The notes under the pieces were generated by a model, which saw only the letters and a list, made by a program, of their open reading frames with translations, had not been told where the DNA came from and ran no database searches. A program made the translations under genes and the position numbers. A stretch of 64,000 nucleotides of DNA from Saksenaea vasiformis B4078 (lineage: Eukaryota; Mucoromycota; Mucoromycetes; Mucorales; Saksenaeaceae): positions 1-64,000 of the forward strand of contig JNDT01001943.1 in assembly GCA_000697055.1 (NCBI GenBank). Reading direction: 5' to 3'. Shown one piece after another: positions 49,222 to 61,709 of the stretch. Within the stretch, counting starts at the first letter, position 1; each line of letters begins with the position of its first letter.

Positions 49222-52200
49222 ATGTTATCGCGCGAGGCCTTGCTGGTCCTCGGCATCCTATTCCATGTCGTCTATCTATTTAGCATATTTGATATTTACT
49301 TCAAGTCTCCTCTTGTCCATGGCATGACACCTCATAAAAGTCCTGTCAAGGCACCTGCAGACCGATTGGTCCTCATCGTTGGTAAGTGACACACCCCATG
49401 GCATCGCTATGAAACTCATAACCCAACCTAGGTGACGGACTACGGGCGGACAAACTGTTTGAATTGGATGAGAACCAACAGACTCGCGCACCGTACCTGA
49501 GGAACATTCTTCAGAATTCCGGAACGTGGGGTGTCTCGCACACACGCGTGCCTACCGAATCGCGTCCAGGCCATGTAGCCATTATTGCTGGCTTTTACGA
49601 GGACGTTGGTGCGGTTACCACAGGTAAGAGGAGAGCGGTAGGAACCCTGGAATTAAAGCATAACCTTACTAGGCTGGACCATGAATCCTGTGAATTTTGA
49701 CTCAGTCTTTAATCAATCCCGCCATACATGGTCTTTTGGGTCCCCGGATATTTTGCCAATGTTTCAGCATGGTGCGAGTGATCCGACTAGCATAGAGACA
49801 TACATGTATCCCCCCGAATTCGAGAACTTCTCAGCTGGTAAACACACTTCTATGCCATGCCTAACGATACTGACAAACAAATCCTGCAGAGGCATCCCAT
49901 TTGGACGTGTGGGTATTTGATCACGTCAAGGAACTGTTCAAAAATGCTACAAATAATCCGGAATTGGAAGCAAAGTTACGACAAAAGGAAATCGTTTTCT
50001 TTCTTCATCTTCTTGGGTTGGACACCAATGGTCATAGTTTTCGACCCCACTCCAAGCAGTACCACGACAATATTGCATTAGTTGACAAAGGCATAGCGGA
50101 GATTGTGGCAATGATGGATGCGTTTTACGGGTATGATGGAAGAACGAGCTATGTGTTTACAGCTGACCATGGCATGAATAACCGCGGTAAGAGGGGTTGG
50201 TATGTACCTGTACAAAGAGAAGCTCACTGGCTGTGAAGGTGCCCACGGTGATGGACACCCAGATAACACACGTACACCTCTTGTTGCTTGGGGTGCGGGA
50301 ATCCGCAAACCCAAAAAGACAGGCAAAGGTCATGACGATTTCTCATCCGAATGGGGGATTTCAGAGTGGCAGCGTGATGATGTGCTCCAGGCTGATATCG
50401 CTCCATTAATGGCTCATCTTATTGGAATCCCCTTACCTGTCAATTCAGTTGGGAACCTTCCTCTAGAGTATCTTGATGCGGACAGTTATACCAAGGCCGA
50501 AGCAGCATTTGCAAATGCGAAGCAAATCTTGGAACAGTTTCTCGTCAAACACGGTAAGTGTACGCTTCCTTTCACTTCCTGTTTACTCATCAACCCTTCT
50601 ATGCAGCTGAGAAGGAAAAGCATGAATTGTTTTTCCGTCCATTTAAGCCGCTGTCTGGCGTAAATGATCCTGCTTCTCACATTGCAAAAATCAGAGAGTT
50701 GATTAACGAGCAACAATACGAGCAAGCTGAAACCATATCAAAAGAGTTGATCGATCTGTGCATTGTCGGCCTTCGTTATTTCCAGACGTACGACTGGCTC
50801 TTCCTACGGGGTATCATTACTGCTGGTTACATTGGTTGGTGTCTTTTCTGCCTAGAATTTATCATCCGCGAGTACGTTGTACCTCAAAATGTAAAAGCCA
50901 GCCTTCCAAGACGACCAATCATGCATGTGGTAAGACGTTGCCAATCACGTCGCGTTTTGTCTGATCCCCCTTGAACAGGTTGATATAGCATCTATCCTCG
51001 CTTTTCTTGTTCTGGCTGGTATCGTGTGGATCCAAAAGATGCCAACGTTATACCACGCCTATATCGTCTTCCCTGTCCTCTTCTGGAACCAAGTCGTACG
51101 AAACAAAGAATCCCTTGTTGTTGCCATTCAGCTGGCTAGCGGTCGAGGGTTCAATAGATTGGCACTTAGTATAGCCGCCGTCTTCGTAGTCTTGGAAGCC
51201 TTGGTAAGCTAAGCAGCAAGCAGGGATGACTCAGTGTACTGATTATCCACGTAGGTGTACAGTTTCTTTCGGCGCGAAGTGCTTTCCCTGTGTTTTATTT
51301 TACTCTCGCTGTGGCCATTGGTCATGCCGTCACAAGTACGACAACAAAACGCTTCCTTAACGGCCGCGTGGAGTATTTTCTGCTGGTGTACCAGTATTTT
51401 CACGCTGTTACCCGTTGAAAAGGGCGAAGACATCACGCTTGTGTGAGTGAATGAGTCGGCTATCTTAACACATAGGTCTGATGCATGTTTATAGAGTGCT
51501 TGGTGGTGTGCTCGGTATTTTCTGCGGATGGTTTACTCTATGGAAGTTGCAGCGTGGAAAAAGGGTAACACTGGGATTAGCACGCTTGGTGCAGTTTCAG
51601 GTACGGATAAAGAAAAGACGACTGTCTAGGACTGTATGACGGAGTGTGATAAGTAGTTATTGGCCAACTGCGCAAGCACGGTCCTCGTTTATTTTACTTC
51701 TGCCAGTTTGCAGAGACATGACGGTTTGCCATTTGCCAATCAGGTGTTAAATTGGGCCCTCATTGGTAAGGCACAAAGCAATCTTTTTTTTCTTCCCTAC
51801 TTATCCACATGTCATAGCTGTTTCAAGCCTTCTACCCTTCTTATACCGAGGGGCTCCTAACGAAGACTATCAGGGCAGATTATTGGTGATTTGCATGGCT
51901 TTTGCGCCTCTCATGACGTTATTAAGCATATCGTATGAGATGCTGTTTTACGTCTGCTTCTGTGGAACAGCTTTGTTATGGCTGGAACTGGAACGTGCGC
52001 TATACGTGGATAGCCGTGCATCTGGTATACGGTGCCTGCAAGCCAGTGATTGGCGAGCTGTGGTCCTGTTTATGTTTTTCTTAAACGTTGCCTTCTTCGG
52101 CACAGGAAATGTCGCTTCTTTGGCAAGCTTTTCTTTGGGCAGTGTCTATCGCTTTGTGACGATATTTAATCCATTCTTGATGGGTGCACTGCTGATCGTT

Positions 52201-52512
52201 AAGATCCTGATTCCATTTTTTGTGGCATCTGCAATCCTGGGTGTACTAGGCATGAGCTTAAATCTCCCATCGTTCAGCCTTATCCTCGGTGTCATGAGCA
52301 TCACCGACGTGCAGACGATCAACTTTTTCTACTTTGTCCGCGACTATGGCAGCTGGCTCGAGATTGGAACGACCATCAGCCACTTTTGTATCGCAGAACT
52401 CTTTATTATCTTTACCATCGTTCTTTCTTTGTTAGCGAAACTCCTGGTTGGCCACCTCAGGCTACCGGAATTCACCAGTGGTGTGGATCATAAGCAATCC
52501 AAAATCGCATAA
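49222..52512 (+). CDS. MCD4: GPI ethanolamine phosphate transferase 1 (Mcd4/PIG-N)
   Basis: Adds phosphoethanolamine to the first mannose of GPI anchors in the ER membrane. The ATG at 49222 starts a signal anchor ([20 protein letters not shown]). The lumenal alkaline-phosphatase-like domain follows: [10 protein letters not shown], nucleophile Thr in [37 protein letters not shown] and metal-binding FTADHGM with [13 protein letters not shown]. The C-terminal half is a chain of hydrophobic helices ending [10 protein letters not shown] and stop at 52512. About a dozen short introns split it. The intron 50187-50238 ends in AAG, yet the join restores the conserved [11 protein letters not shown] block. 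Length is about 930 residues, normal for the family. It is convergent with the next gene, with 15 bases between stop codons. Confidence 0.93.
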
Positions 52513-52527
52513 AACAACGTAATAGAA

Positions 52528-53019
52528 TTATATTATATATTGAGAGAGAGAGAGAGAGAGCGACCTATTGGCCGGTCTCCACAGATTGATCGTGGGAGGA
52601 GGCAAGTAATATATCGATCTGGAATTGTAGTGCATAAGACTGACTGAGTAACCTTCTGAGCCTGTCTGAAAGCAGTGCGGATTCCTACGAAACTTAGTAC
52701 ACAGAGCCTCGAAAATTTTCAAATCAATGCATACCTTGCGAAGCTCTGTTTGCTCTTCAACTAGTTGTTCAACAGGCCTTGATTTATTTTCCACACGCTT
52801 GTTTGCATCCAACCATTGTGCGCTCGATTTGAGCTTGATCAATAACGTATCGTAATCTTTTCGTGCCTTCTGTAATGCCGTAAGGTCTGGCTCTGCAGTC
52901 AACGATTTAGCCGAGGTTGTAGAAACTATTTGCAGCATGACAAGCATGCTTTCCCATAGATTGGACAGGGTATCAAGTGCCTCGTTCGATTTATCGTAGA
53001 TCTCTGCAGACATCGGCAT
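52528..53019 (-). CDS. Small helical protein, uncharacterised
   Basis: The frame starts MPMSAEIYDKSNEALDTL at 53019. The first 95 codons look like amphipathic helices (EQLVEEQTELRK at the end), as in small subunits of multiprotein complexes such as Mediator, but I cannot assign a family. An intron (GTATGC to CTTTCAG, about 52735-52667) follows ELRK. Two acceptors 5 bases apart (TTTCAG and CAGACAG) give different tails: TGSEGYSVSL or AQKVTQSVLC. In both, the GA microsatellite at 52541-52560 is translated as a Leu-Ser repeat just before the stop. The gene's 3' end lies against that of MCD4. Confidence 0.55.
   Translation of the reverse strand: MPMSAEIYDKSNEALDTLSNLWESMLVMLQIVSTTSAKSLTAEPDLTALQKARKDYDTLLIKLKSSAQWLDANKRVENKSRPVEQLVEEQTELRKVCIDLKIFEALCTKFRRNPHCFQTGSEGYSVSLMHYNSRSIYYLPPPTINLWRPANRSLSLSLSQYII
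52541..52560. repeat. GA dinucleotide microsatellite
   Basis: Ten GA units lie between the convergent stop codons of MCD4 and the small minus-strand gene, inside the latter's reading frame (Ser-Leu codons). Length changes here would alter its C-terminus. Confidence 0.85.
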
Positions 53020-53400
53020 GGAAGAATGAGTATAGAGCGTGCTGCCAGACGCCCTAGGCGACTTGATTTTTCAAGATCCGATCTCCTTTCATGTTCGGCT
53101 TATGGCAATCCAATGTTATGATCTGAGGAAAACTGCAACGGGGACACTTTGTCCAAGTATTTGTTACCCTCAGACAAGCTAAGTCAGAGGGCCGAAAGAA
53201 GACTATTTGATACACCTAATGTTATGTCTTCTTTTCGAAACGCTCTAACCTCTAAAGCCCTTCGGCTCAACGCCCTATCATTCGCAACACTCCAGTAACG
53301 GGAACACTATATTCCATCAATTCCCAAGATGGGAAAGGGCATTTATCTCGAGAAAACCCTCTAATATCTCTTTCAAGTCCCTACGTGCCCTTATCGTTTA

Positions 53401-54890
53401 TTATGCTCGCTTTGTCCGTTTCTTTTGAGCTTTCTTCAGTTCTCGTGCACGTTCCTTTTCTTCCCATTTACGCTGTTCAGCAGGGCTCAGCTTTTTCACT
53501 CGATCTTCTTCTGCCTTCTTTGCCTCAGCCTTCTTGCGTGCCAGTTCTTCTGCACGCTCTTCAGCCAGTCGTTTTGCAGATTGTTTCTCTACTTCTTCAC
53601 GGTTTTTGCGCAGCTTATTTTGGATCTAAAGAACAGTAAGGTTCGCCATGCGCCTTACTCATTCCTTACCTCTGGGGTCATATTCAAATCCTTAATGATG
53701 TCGGGTAATTCGCAGCTTAATTGAACCATAGAATCGGATCCAGCGTTTGTCGACAGCTTATAGGCGAGAGAAACCACCATACTTCCATCACCTTCATATC
53801 TTGAAGGAAGATTAGAAATCACTCAATACAATGTATACCATTTACCGTTTCGGTTCCTCTTTAGGCAGGCTGCTGATTACCAACGATTCGAATCCTTCCG
53901 TAGCTACAGCTTGTCCGACCTTAGTTGCCAAGATCATGTCAGCCAATTTTTGAGATTCAGAATAGACAGTAAGATGAGATGGTAGATTTGAGCCTTGAGA
54001 TAGACGAGTCATCGTTTTCTACTCATCATTAGAATGAACCATCGATTTCTTATCCTCACTTACCAAATCAAATCTACCGTCATGCAGATTTTTAGCATTT
54101 GACTTGGGCAAAATCGCAAACACGAATTTTTGCGATACATCTTTAGCCAATGTCATGTCAACCGTCTGAAAAAAAAATGCATCAATAAAACAGACAAGAA
54201 CCCTTTATACAATTCTATTTACCACTCGATCTGCGGGACGCTTGGCATATCCAACGAGCGAGAGTGCTTGCGTCAACAAGTAGATCAATACATCATTTCG
54301 TGGTTTCAGCTATAGTTGACCTTTTAGGCACTCATGAAATCAAGCTTTTCCTTTATACCTTAATCCACCAGTGGGCAAATTGAACATTACGTCTTCCAGT
54401 CGTGTACAACAAGTAGTGAGCAGGTCCGTCCTTCATTAAGATTGATCTTTGATTATCGACTTTATCACCAACCAAAGCAAATTGTTGCTCCAGATATTCC
54501 ACATGAGCATTCATCCTTCCATGTCTTTTTGAGTATTTAAATTGTTTCCTAATTCGCTTGCCTTACCAGCTTTTGGCTTTTTCCAAATTACTCTGTTTAC
54601 CGCGGTACCACAACACAACATAAAGCACAAACAAGGTTCCGAGAACCATTTCCATCTCGAAGTCGCGCCACGTCAAGGCTATTTATACCAAACGTCATTG
54701 TAAATTAGACCCGTGTGTACTCTGAATTTAACCTACGTCGCACTGTCTGTGGAGCAGTAGCTACTCAAGATGTCAGATGTGAACAAATACCGCTCTATAT
54801 TATATAATACAAACCTTTGACATCCTCCTTTTCCGCCAGGACGGCGACAAAAAAGCCGGCGACACCAAGTAACAAAGTCAACGGAATCAT
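53401..54890 (-). CDS. CCDC47: CCDC47-like ER membrane protein (DUF1682)
   Basis: In animals CCDC47 is part of the PAT/multipass translocon machinery that helps insert membrane proteins in the ER. The ATG at 54890 begins a signal peptide (MIPLTLLLGVAGFFVAVLA). Exon 2 (54678-54567) carries a transmembrane segment (MVLGTLFVLYVVLWYRGKQ). The next exon starts at 54515 after an intron ending in AAG (MNAHVEYLEQQFALVGD). Further exons encode GPAHYLLYTTGRRNVQFAH, VDMTLAKDVSQKFVFAILP and NLPSHLTVYSESQKLADM. The C-terminus is a highly charged coiled coil (LRKNREEVEKQSAKRLAEE to KKRTKRA), stop 53401. Exon order and domains match the family along the whole length; exact borders of the internal exons are approximate. 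Confidence 0.85.
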
Positions 54891-56214
54891 AAAGTGATCG
54901 TGGCAAAACTCCCAAGTCTCGCTGTTTTAGTGGTGTTTGCAGTGTTTTGCGCGCCGCTTGAAATAGTTTGGCGTTAACGCGAAAATCCCGCTCCTCTTGA
55001 TGCAAAGAAGAAGATCCCAAACGTAGAAAAGGGCGTCCCGGAGAGCCTCCTGTATGGGTGATGAAACAAAAACGGGAAATGTGTTACAGCAATCTTATCT
55101 TTGGTTCACTTTTTTGGTGGAAGTTTTACATGTTACTACGTTGGTATCTTATACGTTCTAACAAACATCATGGAGAAAGTTATTTAACGTGTATACGATG
55201 TCAGAAAGTGTACAACATGTGGACATCGAGAGATTGCATTGAATAGCCTCCCCGATATGCGTTGACTTACCTCCCGATTTGGAATGCAATACGTTTTCTC
55301 CATCGTACATAAAGCAGGAACTATCCCAATTCGGATCATTAGATCAAATTCGTTCTCTTACAGGATTTCAAGGGATTCTGTCATTTTAGATTACTTTTGG
55401 AATGGATTCACAGCGGTTAATTACAGTTGTAATTTGTTGTTGCTTGATCTCGCTACCCACATAGCTTAAATAAAGGGAGGTACAACTGCTTTGCGTTGTA
55501 TAATTTCGAAGATAGTACAGCAATGTCGGTAGATCTGCTCCTCACATAGAATGAAGAGCTAGTGTGCCTCACGCTTCAATAAATAATACAAAGCTGAAAT
55601 GTCAGCGACATGTAAAGTTGGAGATTCCTTTCATTATCTATAATGTAATATTGAAGGCTTTGCTGCGATAGACGAATGGGTTGTGGATAAATTTATATCT
55701 GATATCAGGTTGTGCAAACTTTGACTGATCGCTTATTTGTAGGCGATCAATGTTTATAGTATACTAGTAACACCAGAAACTGGTATTGTCTGATGGAATT
55801 TCAAACGCTTGGATTTATCTGACTACTCAGAACTGACTTCTACAGACCACGCAGGTATACTGTTTACTGAAATCCTGTAATTTCTGCGTCAACGTCGCTG
55901 TCTGGGTAGGGACCGCAAGCAGTATTGTTGCAGCTGCAGAAACATTGAAGTTTCCTATCCATTGAAGCTGAGTTTTTTTATCATTTCATCTCGCGTTAAA
56001 AGATGCATAAAAATGCATTAGCAACTGGATGGCCGACGACAGGAAGTTAGATCACTAACTCTCTGTCACGTGTGGGAAAAAGAGAAGGCTGGCAATGATG
56101 GCGTTCGGTGTGTCCGAAGACCAGCATTTTCTTTACTCAGCGCCAGTTAGAAGTCAAAATCCGGCGTTCTCAACCTTACTTTAATCCCGTACTGAGAAAG
56201 TCGCCTCGCTACCC
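54891..56214. other. Intergenic region between divergent CCDC47-like and LMBRD2-like genes
   Basis: Short frames only. It should hold the promoters of both neighbours; no firm motif was identified. Confidence 0.5.
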
Positions 56215-59200
56215 ATGGACAGCAATCAACCCTCACCACAGAGCAATTGGTTGCCGTTGGTTCTTGTTACTGTAGCTCTTGGTTTTATCGTTATCGGTAC
56301 AGTCTCGCATTATGGCAACGTCCGAACACAGCCGTGGTATGTTACGGTCGTTTGCACTGTCGGCTGGTTCTTTCCATTCTGGATTGTAGTCCTCCTACCG
56401 CTCGATCTGGCATCAGTAAGCTTTTATAATCGTAAAACTGAGCTCATCGATGAATGTGTTTCAGACCATGTACGAAAATAAATGCAAAGACGAATGCAAA
56501 ATACCCTTTACCTACGTGTCCAAGTCATTCTTGCACGTTGCATGGCGTACCATTTATTGGACTTCGTTCTGTCTAACCTGGTAAATCAAGTGTGCAAAGT
56601 AGTGGTGGGAGCGTCTCCGTTGGCTGATAGATTCTTGTCGCTTAGGGCCATCATACCCATGATGCAAGCATATATTAACGCAGGAGACTTCAAATTTACA
56701 CAGCGAATCAAATCTGCATTGCATGTGAATCTTCGGTTTTATCTTATTTATGTCGTAGTCGGATTTTTTGGCTTACTGTATCTTATATTTGGAAATGGAT
56801 ATACGAGGTAGGTATCAGATGGCGAGGAAAGAGATATCAAAATTCACTGTTGTTGGTAAAGGCCGCGTATCCAAGACTTTGTGATGGCCATGGCAAATAG
56901 CTGGGGTCTATTGTTGGTAGTTTGCTTTATGGGATACGGTCTTGTCGAAGGTCCACGTAAATTGTGGTTTTCGGGCAACACGAAACGCCGACTGTACCAA
57001 CTCTATGCAAAAGCTTCACGCGTCAAGGAAGAATGCATTGACAGCGAATTAGAGTTTAATGAACTGGCAAAGGTATATCCATATATATACATGTTACATC
57101 CATAGTGATCTCTGTTTTAACTTGTGCTAGACGATGAACACGGTTTCCCATCGAACGTCTGGACGAGACGCATATATACGGGGCTTAGTAGACCAAACTG
57201 TGCATCGATTTCCTTTCGTTATGAAGCCTGAATACGCTGTCCGAGACAACAGCATCAGCGTCCCGCGAACAGTGACAGAAGAATACCTAGTCAACCTGAA
57301 TAAAGATATGATTTTGGCTCTCCGGATGAAAGACAGAAGATTAGCGTACGATGAACATGTTCTCTTTACAGCTGTCTAAATTGTGATGTAGGCTCTGGAA
57401 GAACCTCCTGGAGGAAGCGTTCTATCTGCAGGATGTTATTAGTAACAAAGAAAATGCTGATCGGTTAGTATGGAAGCTCAATGAAAGGCATCTTCTGTAT
57501 ATGGTATTTAACTTATATTGACGTAGTCGTTTCCGTTCAAATGTTCGAAAGTCGAAAGAGCCATCTGCATGGTCGACTTTCCTGGCCACCGTAGGTAAGA
57601 TGTCGATTCATTGAGAAAATTTATGTTCATGTACTATAGAATGGTGGTGGGCAATACGACTGCGCTCTCTGGCCTGTCGTGGCACTGCTATCATTTTTCT
57701 TGTGGCAAGTGTATGCATCCTGTGGTCCGAACTAACATTTAATGTTAAAAAACCTGTCGTCTCTATTGTTGCTCTCGCGCTGCGTGCATGTGACAATAAC
57801 TATGCTGCTGTCGAGGTTTGTGTCAAAGTTTTGGGTTTGAAACTCATCATGATCCGATTAGCTCTTTTCATTTTTCACCTTGATGTACATGTGTTTGTGC
57901 GTGTACACATCCCTTTTCAAAATCAGATTTTTCAATCTTTACCTCCTCATTCCTAATCACCATACAGATGCAAACAGCTTACTCTGGTTCACTGGATACA
58001 TGTGTAAAATGATGTATGTGCTACTTGTGACAAGAAAATCTTGATATACTGACATAGTTGGATAGGGCCCCATTGTGCTACAACTACATCAACTTGGCAT
58101 ACAATTATGTTCACTTGGACGATGGACCAAAAGGACGCAAGCCCGCAAGTACCGATCATTTTTCAGTGTTTAGCGAGGTAGTTTTTTTGCGGATTTACTC
58201 GTAAGAGTCATTCATTTCGGAGTCCAGTTCATGGGAATGGCCGACCTTGTCCCATTCCTGGGTACTTTTACCGATTGGTTTCCAGTTGTGATCCTGCTAC
58301 CAGCAGTAGTCGTCTTCTTCAACATGCAAGGATGGTGTCTTGGCATGTGTGGTGTTAAAAATCCTGAAGAAGACGACAACGATGGTCAGGATATAGAGAC
58401 CCAAGGTAGACGTGGTCGCATCTTGCTCGACTCAGACGTAGCAGATGGCAAAGCTCTGATAGCTGAAGGTATTTGCAAACCATGATATAATGGTAGATTA
58501 ACATGCTTCATTTGCAGAAAGAAGCACTATTGAGCGAAGTCTGAACTCCGAGATTGGACTGCAGCGAGGGTTCATGAACCGTGCGAGAAACGCACTAGGA
58601 GTAAGGACCGAGCGAATAAGCGGCAGAAAAACATTAACCGTGAGCAAAAGGCATATACATCCAAGTATCGACGGGCAGGATCACCTGATAGTTATAGTTC
58701 TTCTGGTACTCATACTCCTCGAGGTCAAGCAGCGCCTTTGATTTCCACAGTACGACAGGAGCGAGATCGCCGTATCGACGAAATTCTGTCCGGAAGAACG
58801 ACTCCTAGCTCTACACGAAGTGCGCCATCGATCGTCAGCAGCGATGGCGGAAACGAGGACATCGGTTCTGATGTAAAGACAAATCTGGTGTCGCTTGGTG
58901 ATACTGTGAAGCAAAAACTGGGTGGTTTGTTCTCAAAGGGCTATTCTTCTATGGAAGATTCAACACCCTCTGTGCATATTGATTCACAGCGCCTTCACCA
59001 CCAGGAACCTAGTGGAAGACGCGTGTTTGGCCGCGTACCAGTGTCAAATGCAACATCTGCTCGGCAGACGCCGGTTTCCGATGATCCTAGAACAGCCGTA
59101 AGATCGAGATCACCATCTCCAAACCCATTTGCTAGAGCAACGACATCGTGGACGAGAGTAGGAGAGAGAAACCATGCGACATCCAACTCTACTTCGCCGT

Positions 59201-59235
59201 TTGCACGATATGAGGATAATGATAGCGCACATTAG
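56215..59235 (+). CDS. LMBRD2: LMBR1 domain-containing protein 2-like membrane protein
   Basis: The ATG at 56215 (MDSNQPSPQSNWLPL). Thirteen exons were placed: 56215-56415, 56465-56580, 56646-56807, about 56861-57072, 57131-57345, 57392-57463, 57527-57594, 57640-57815, 57862-58013, 58066-58177, 58228-58468, 58518-58600, 58651-59235, about 760 residues. Family landmarks are LPLDLAS, WRTIYWTSFCLTW, NSWGLLLVVCFMGYGLVEG, LLEEAFYLQDV, WSELTFN, PNHHTDANSLLWFTGYM and APLCYNYINLAYNYVHLD. Multiple membrane segments flank a coiled-coil loop (FNELAK region), then a Ser/Thr-rich cytoplasmic tail of about 200 residues. In animals LMBRD2 is linked to GPCR signalling; the fungal role is unknown. Several exons are too short to be seen as open frames, and the fourth exon start is uncertain by one base. 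Confidence 0.88.
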
Positions 59236-60241
59236 CAAACATATAACAGCAATTTATTCTGACAATTGATAAACAATGGTCTCGGCTTCTTTAATCCTTC
59301 TTCTTGCTGTATCTTGCATAACTCGTAATCTTTGTTAAAGAGATACTGCGAACACTTTCTTTCAACAAGTACATGTTAATACGCATTGTTCATTGAATGG
59401 CATTTTATGCTACTTTAAATAAGTTGTGCGTCCATGAAGAGCCGAAGCCTGGCTAAGGAAGGAATTAAATATGCGGTTGTCAGTTAGTGAACTGGCAATA
59501 GAATAGCATTGTACTTACATCAACTTGGTTTCCAGACTGGTGCAAAAGCTATTCGAGCAACATAGAAATTCGTTCATGTTTAGTAAACAGATAAGAAGGT
59601 AAACACTAAGAAGAAACTTTGAGACTCTTTACTAAGGTTTATTCAGAAGTGAAGATGATAACTACGGATGTCTACCAGCATTGTTTATGCTGTTTGGATA
59701 TCTATTGAATATCTTTTATGTAATCAGGGGACGCGTAAGCTCCTATTAATCGTCATGGATCGAGAAATCCACGATTGCTAATGCCAAATTCCACAAGCTG
59801 TGATGTAGCTGGGTCTGAATAACAACTCCATTATTCAGGGACAAAGATGTACGACTAATCACTGCGTCTATGCTAAGATCGTAACCGTCGTAATTGTTTT
59901 ATAACATCAATAATAACATAGTCGACGTTGGGATACATTAGGATCATGAGATCACACTATTATCTTTAAGTTATAGCTATCCTTTGTTAGGTGGCTGAAT
60001 AGACCATGTTTATTTGTGTCTGGAGTGCTGACGGTATGAGGAGCTCAAATAAGTATCATTTGGGCATACTGTACGACATTTATGTAGTGATCATGATGTG
60101 ACAAAATGACAAACATAATACTTGTATGACGCAAATGTACCTTCAAGATCCAGCATGTTTTCGTCAAGACGCGTGTATTGCCAAAAGAGGTTTCGGACCA
60201 GTTTCTCAGCCAATCATATCGAATGAATCATAAAGCCAGCA
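59236..60241. other. Intergenic region
   Basis: No supported gene. A/T-rich sequence with short frames only. It serves as 3' region of the LMBRD2-like gene and upstream region of the oxidoreductase gene. Confidence 0.5.
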
Positions 60242-60248
60242 TATATAA
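60242..60248 (+). promoter_or_regulatory. TATA-box-like element of the oxidoreductase gene
   Basis: TATATAA lies 64 bases upstream of the ATG at 60312, followed by an A/T-rich and then pyrimidine-rich leader (TTTGTTTCTCTTTTGTCTC). Spacing fits a core promoter with a short leader; inference only. Confidence 0.5.
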
Positions 60249-60311
60249 ACTTTGCATTATATCAACAGTTTTGTTTCTCTTTTGTCTCACACACCTCCTG
60301 CTTGAATAACA

Positions 60312-61370
60312 ATGGCGAATTCTCAACCTGATTTACCACAAACCATGCACGCGCTCCAAATGGTGGCCTATGGGCCAGCTCAAACTTCGCTTCAATATGT
60401 GGAAACCAAGACGCCAAGAGTCTCACGACCGACTGACGTCTTGGTACAAGTGAAGGCAGCCGGGATTAACCCAATCGAAACTAAGCTACGTTCAGGCAAT
60501 ATTTTTGGTGTTTCCTTAAAGCTTCCTGCAATTCTTGGCAGCGATTTCGCCGGTATTGTGGTTGAAAGAGGCGAGAAAGTATCGACACTGGCCATTGGTG
60601 ACGAAGTCTATGGTTCTCTTCATCTACCTTTTGGGTCCACTGGAACTTATGCAGAATATGTACTGGTATCGACAACACAAGATGCTATTGCCAAGAAATC
60701 AGAGAACATGTCATTTGAAGAGGCTGCAGCGGTTGGTATTGCCGCGCTGACAGCTTTCCAAGGCATCGTTAAACTTGGTCGTTTGCCAACGGATAGACCT
60801 GCCAAGGTACTGGTGGTAGGCGCTTCTGGAGGCGTGGGCACATATGGAGTCCAGATTGGAAAGGCTGAAGGCGCTACTGTGGTTGGAATATGCAGCGGAA
60901 AAAATGTGGAGCTCGTTAGTCGTCTCGGTGCCGACCGCGTTGTAAATTACCAATCCCCAGAGGCAATGGCGGAGATTTTGCAAGAGAAGAACTCATACGA
61001 TGTTGTATTTGACTGTGTCGGTGGGGACGATTACTATACAAAACTCAGCCCTCTCTTGCGAAAGAATGGTGCCTATTCTACTGCAGTTGGTCCTATCGAA
61101 CATTTCGGAGCCCAGAGTCTAGGTATATTTGATATTCTCAAAACAGGCAGCAAAGTCGCTACGCGCAAGATCTTTGGCCGTCACCGATATGAGCTTGTAT
61201 TGGGACTTCCTCACGGAGAGTTTGCCTCCAAAGTCCATCAATATTTTACCAATCAACAAGTGAAAAGCACGATTCTCGAAGGTCACGTCATTGACCTAAA
61301 AGATGGCGCCAAAGCACATGAACTGATAGAATCTCACCGTACTGTCGGAAAAATTGTGCTTCGTCCTTGA
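60312..61370 (+). CDS. Zinc-independent medium-chain dehydrogenase/reductase (quinone oxidoreductase / RTN4IP1 type)
   Basis: A single-exon gene of 352 residues. It has a GroES-like N-terminal domain (VLVQVKAAGINPIETKLR, LPAILGSDFAGIVVE, GDEVYGSLHLPFG, GTYAEYVLV) and a Rossmann fold with the NAD(P)-binding motif VVGASGGVGTYGVQIGK at about residue 170. Next are SRLGADRVVNYQSPE, YDVVFDCVGG and the C-terminal GKIVLRP typical of the family. The catalytic zinc ligands of alcohol dehydrogenases are absent, so an NADPH-dependent quinone or enone reductase activity is expected. There is no obvious mitochondrial presequence. It is the only long intronless housekeeping-type gene here besides the WWE gene, and it has a TATA-like element upstream. 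Confidence 0.9.
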   Translation: MANSQPDLPQTMHALQMVAYGPAQTSLQYVETKTPRVSRPTDVLVQVKAAGINPIETKLRSGNIFGVSLKLPAILGSDFAGIVVERGEKVSTLAIGDEVYGSLHLPFGSTGTYAEYVLVSTTQDAIAKKSENMSFEEAAAVGIAALTAFQGIVKLGRLPTDRPAKVLVVGASGGVGTYGVQIGKAEGATVVGICSGKNVELVSRLGADRVVNYQSPEAMAEILQEKNSYDVVFDCVGGDDYYTKLSPLLRKNGAYSTAVGPIEHFGAQSLGIFDILKTGSKVATRKIFGRHRYELVLGLPHGEFASKVHQYFTNQQVKSTILEGHVIDLKDGAKAHELIESHRTVGKIVLRP

Positions 61371-61709
61371 AATATCGATCCGGCCTGTGTTTACCAAAGC
61401 TTTTGCATTTTTTGAGAGCATATCGTTTGTATCTTATGACATAAACAAATAAATTTTAGTTAATTGCGTATGTCAAACCAAATCCAGCGCTGAAGTACAA
61501 CGACATTGTCAACGTTGTGATAATACTTTGCGCTGATACCACTTCAATGCTGCATTGAGGAGCAGTAGATCTTTGCGCAGAGAATGAGCTACCTTTACTT
61601 CTGAATCAAAGGTGTACTGCGCTGGTCCATTGTAATATGTTCCCCAACGCACCAATCAGAACGCATAAAGTGACAATATCTAAAAGGGACGCATGGAATT
61701 CTTATTTTT

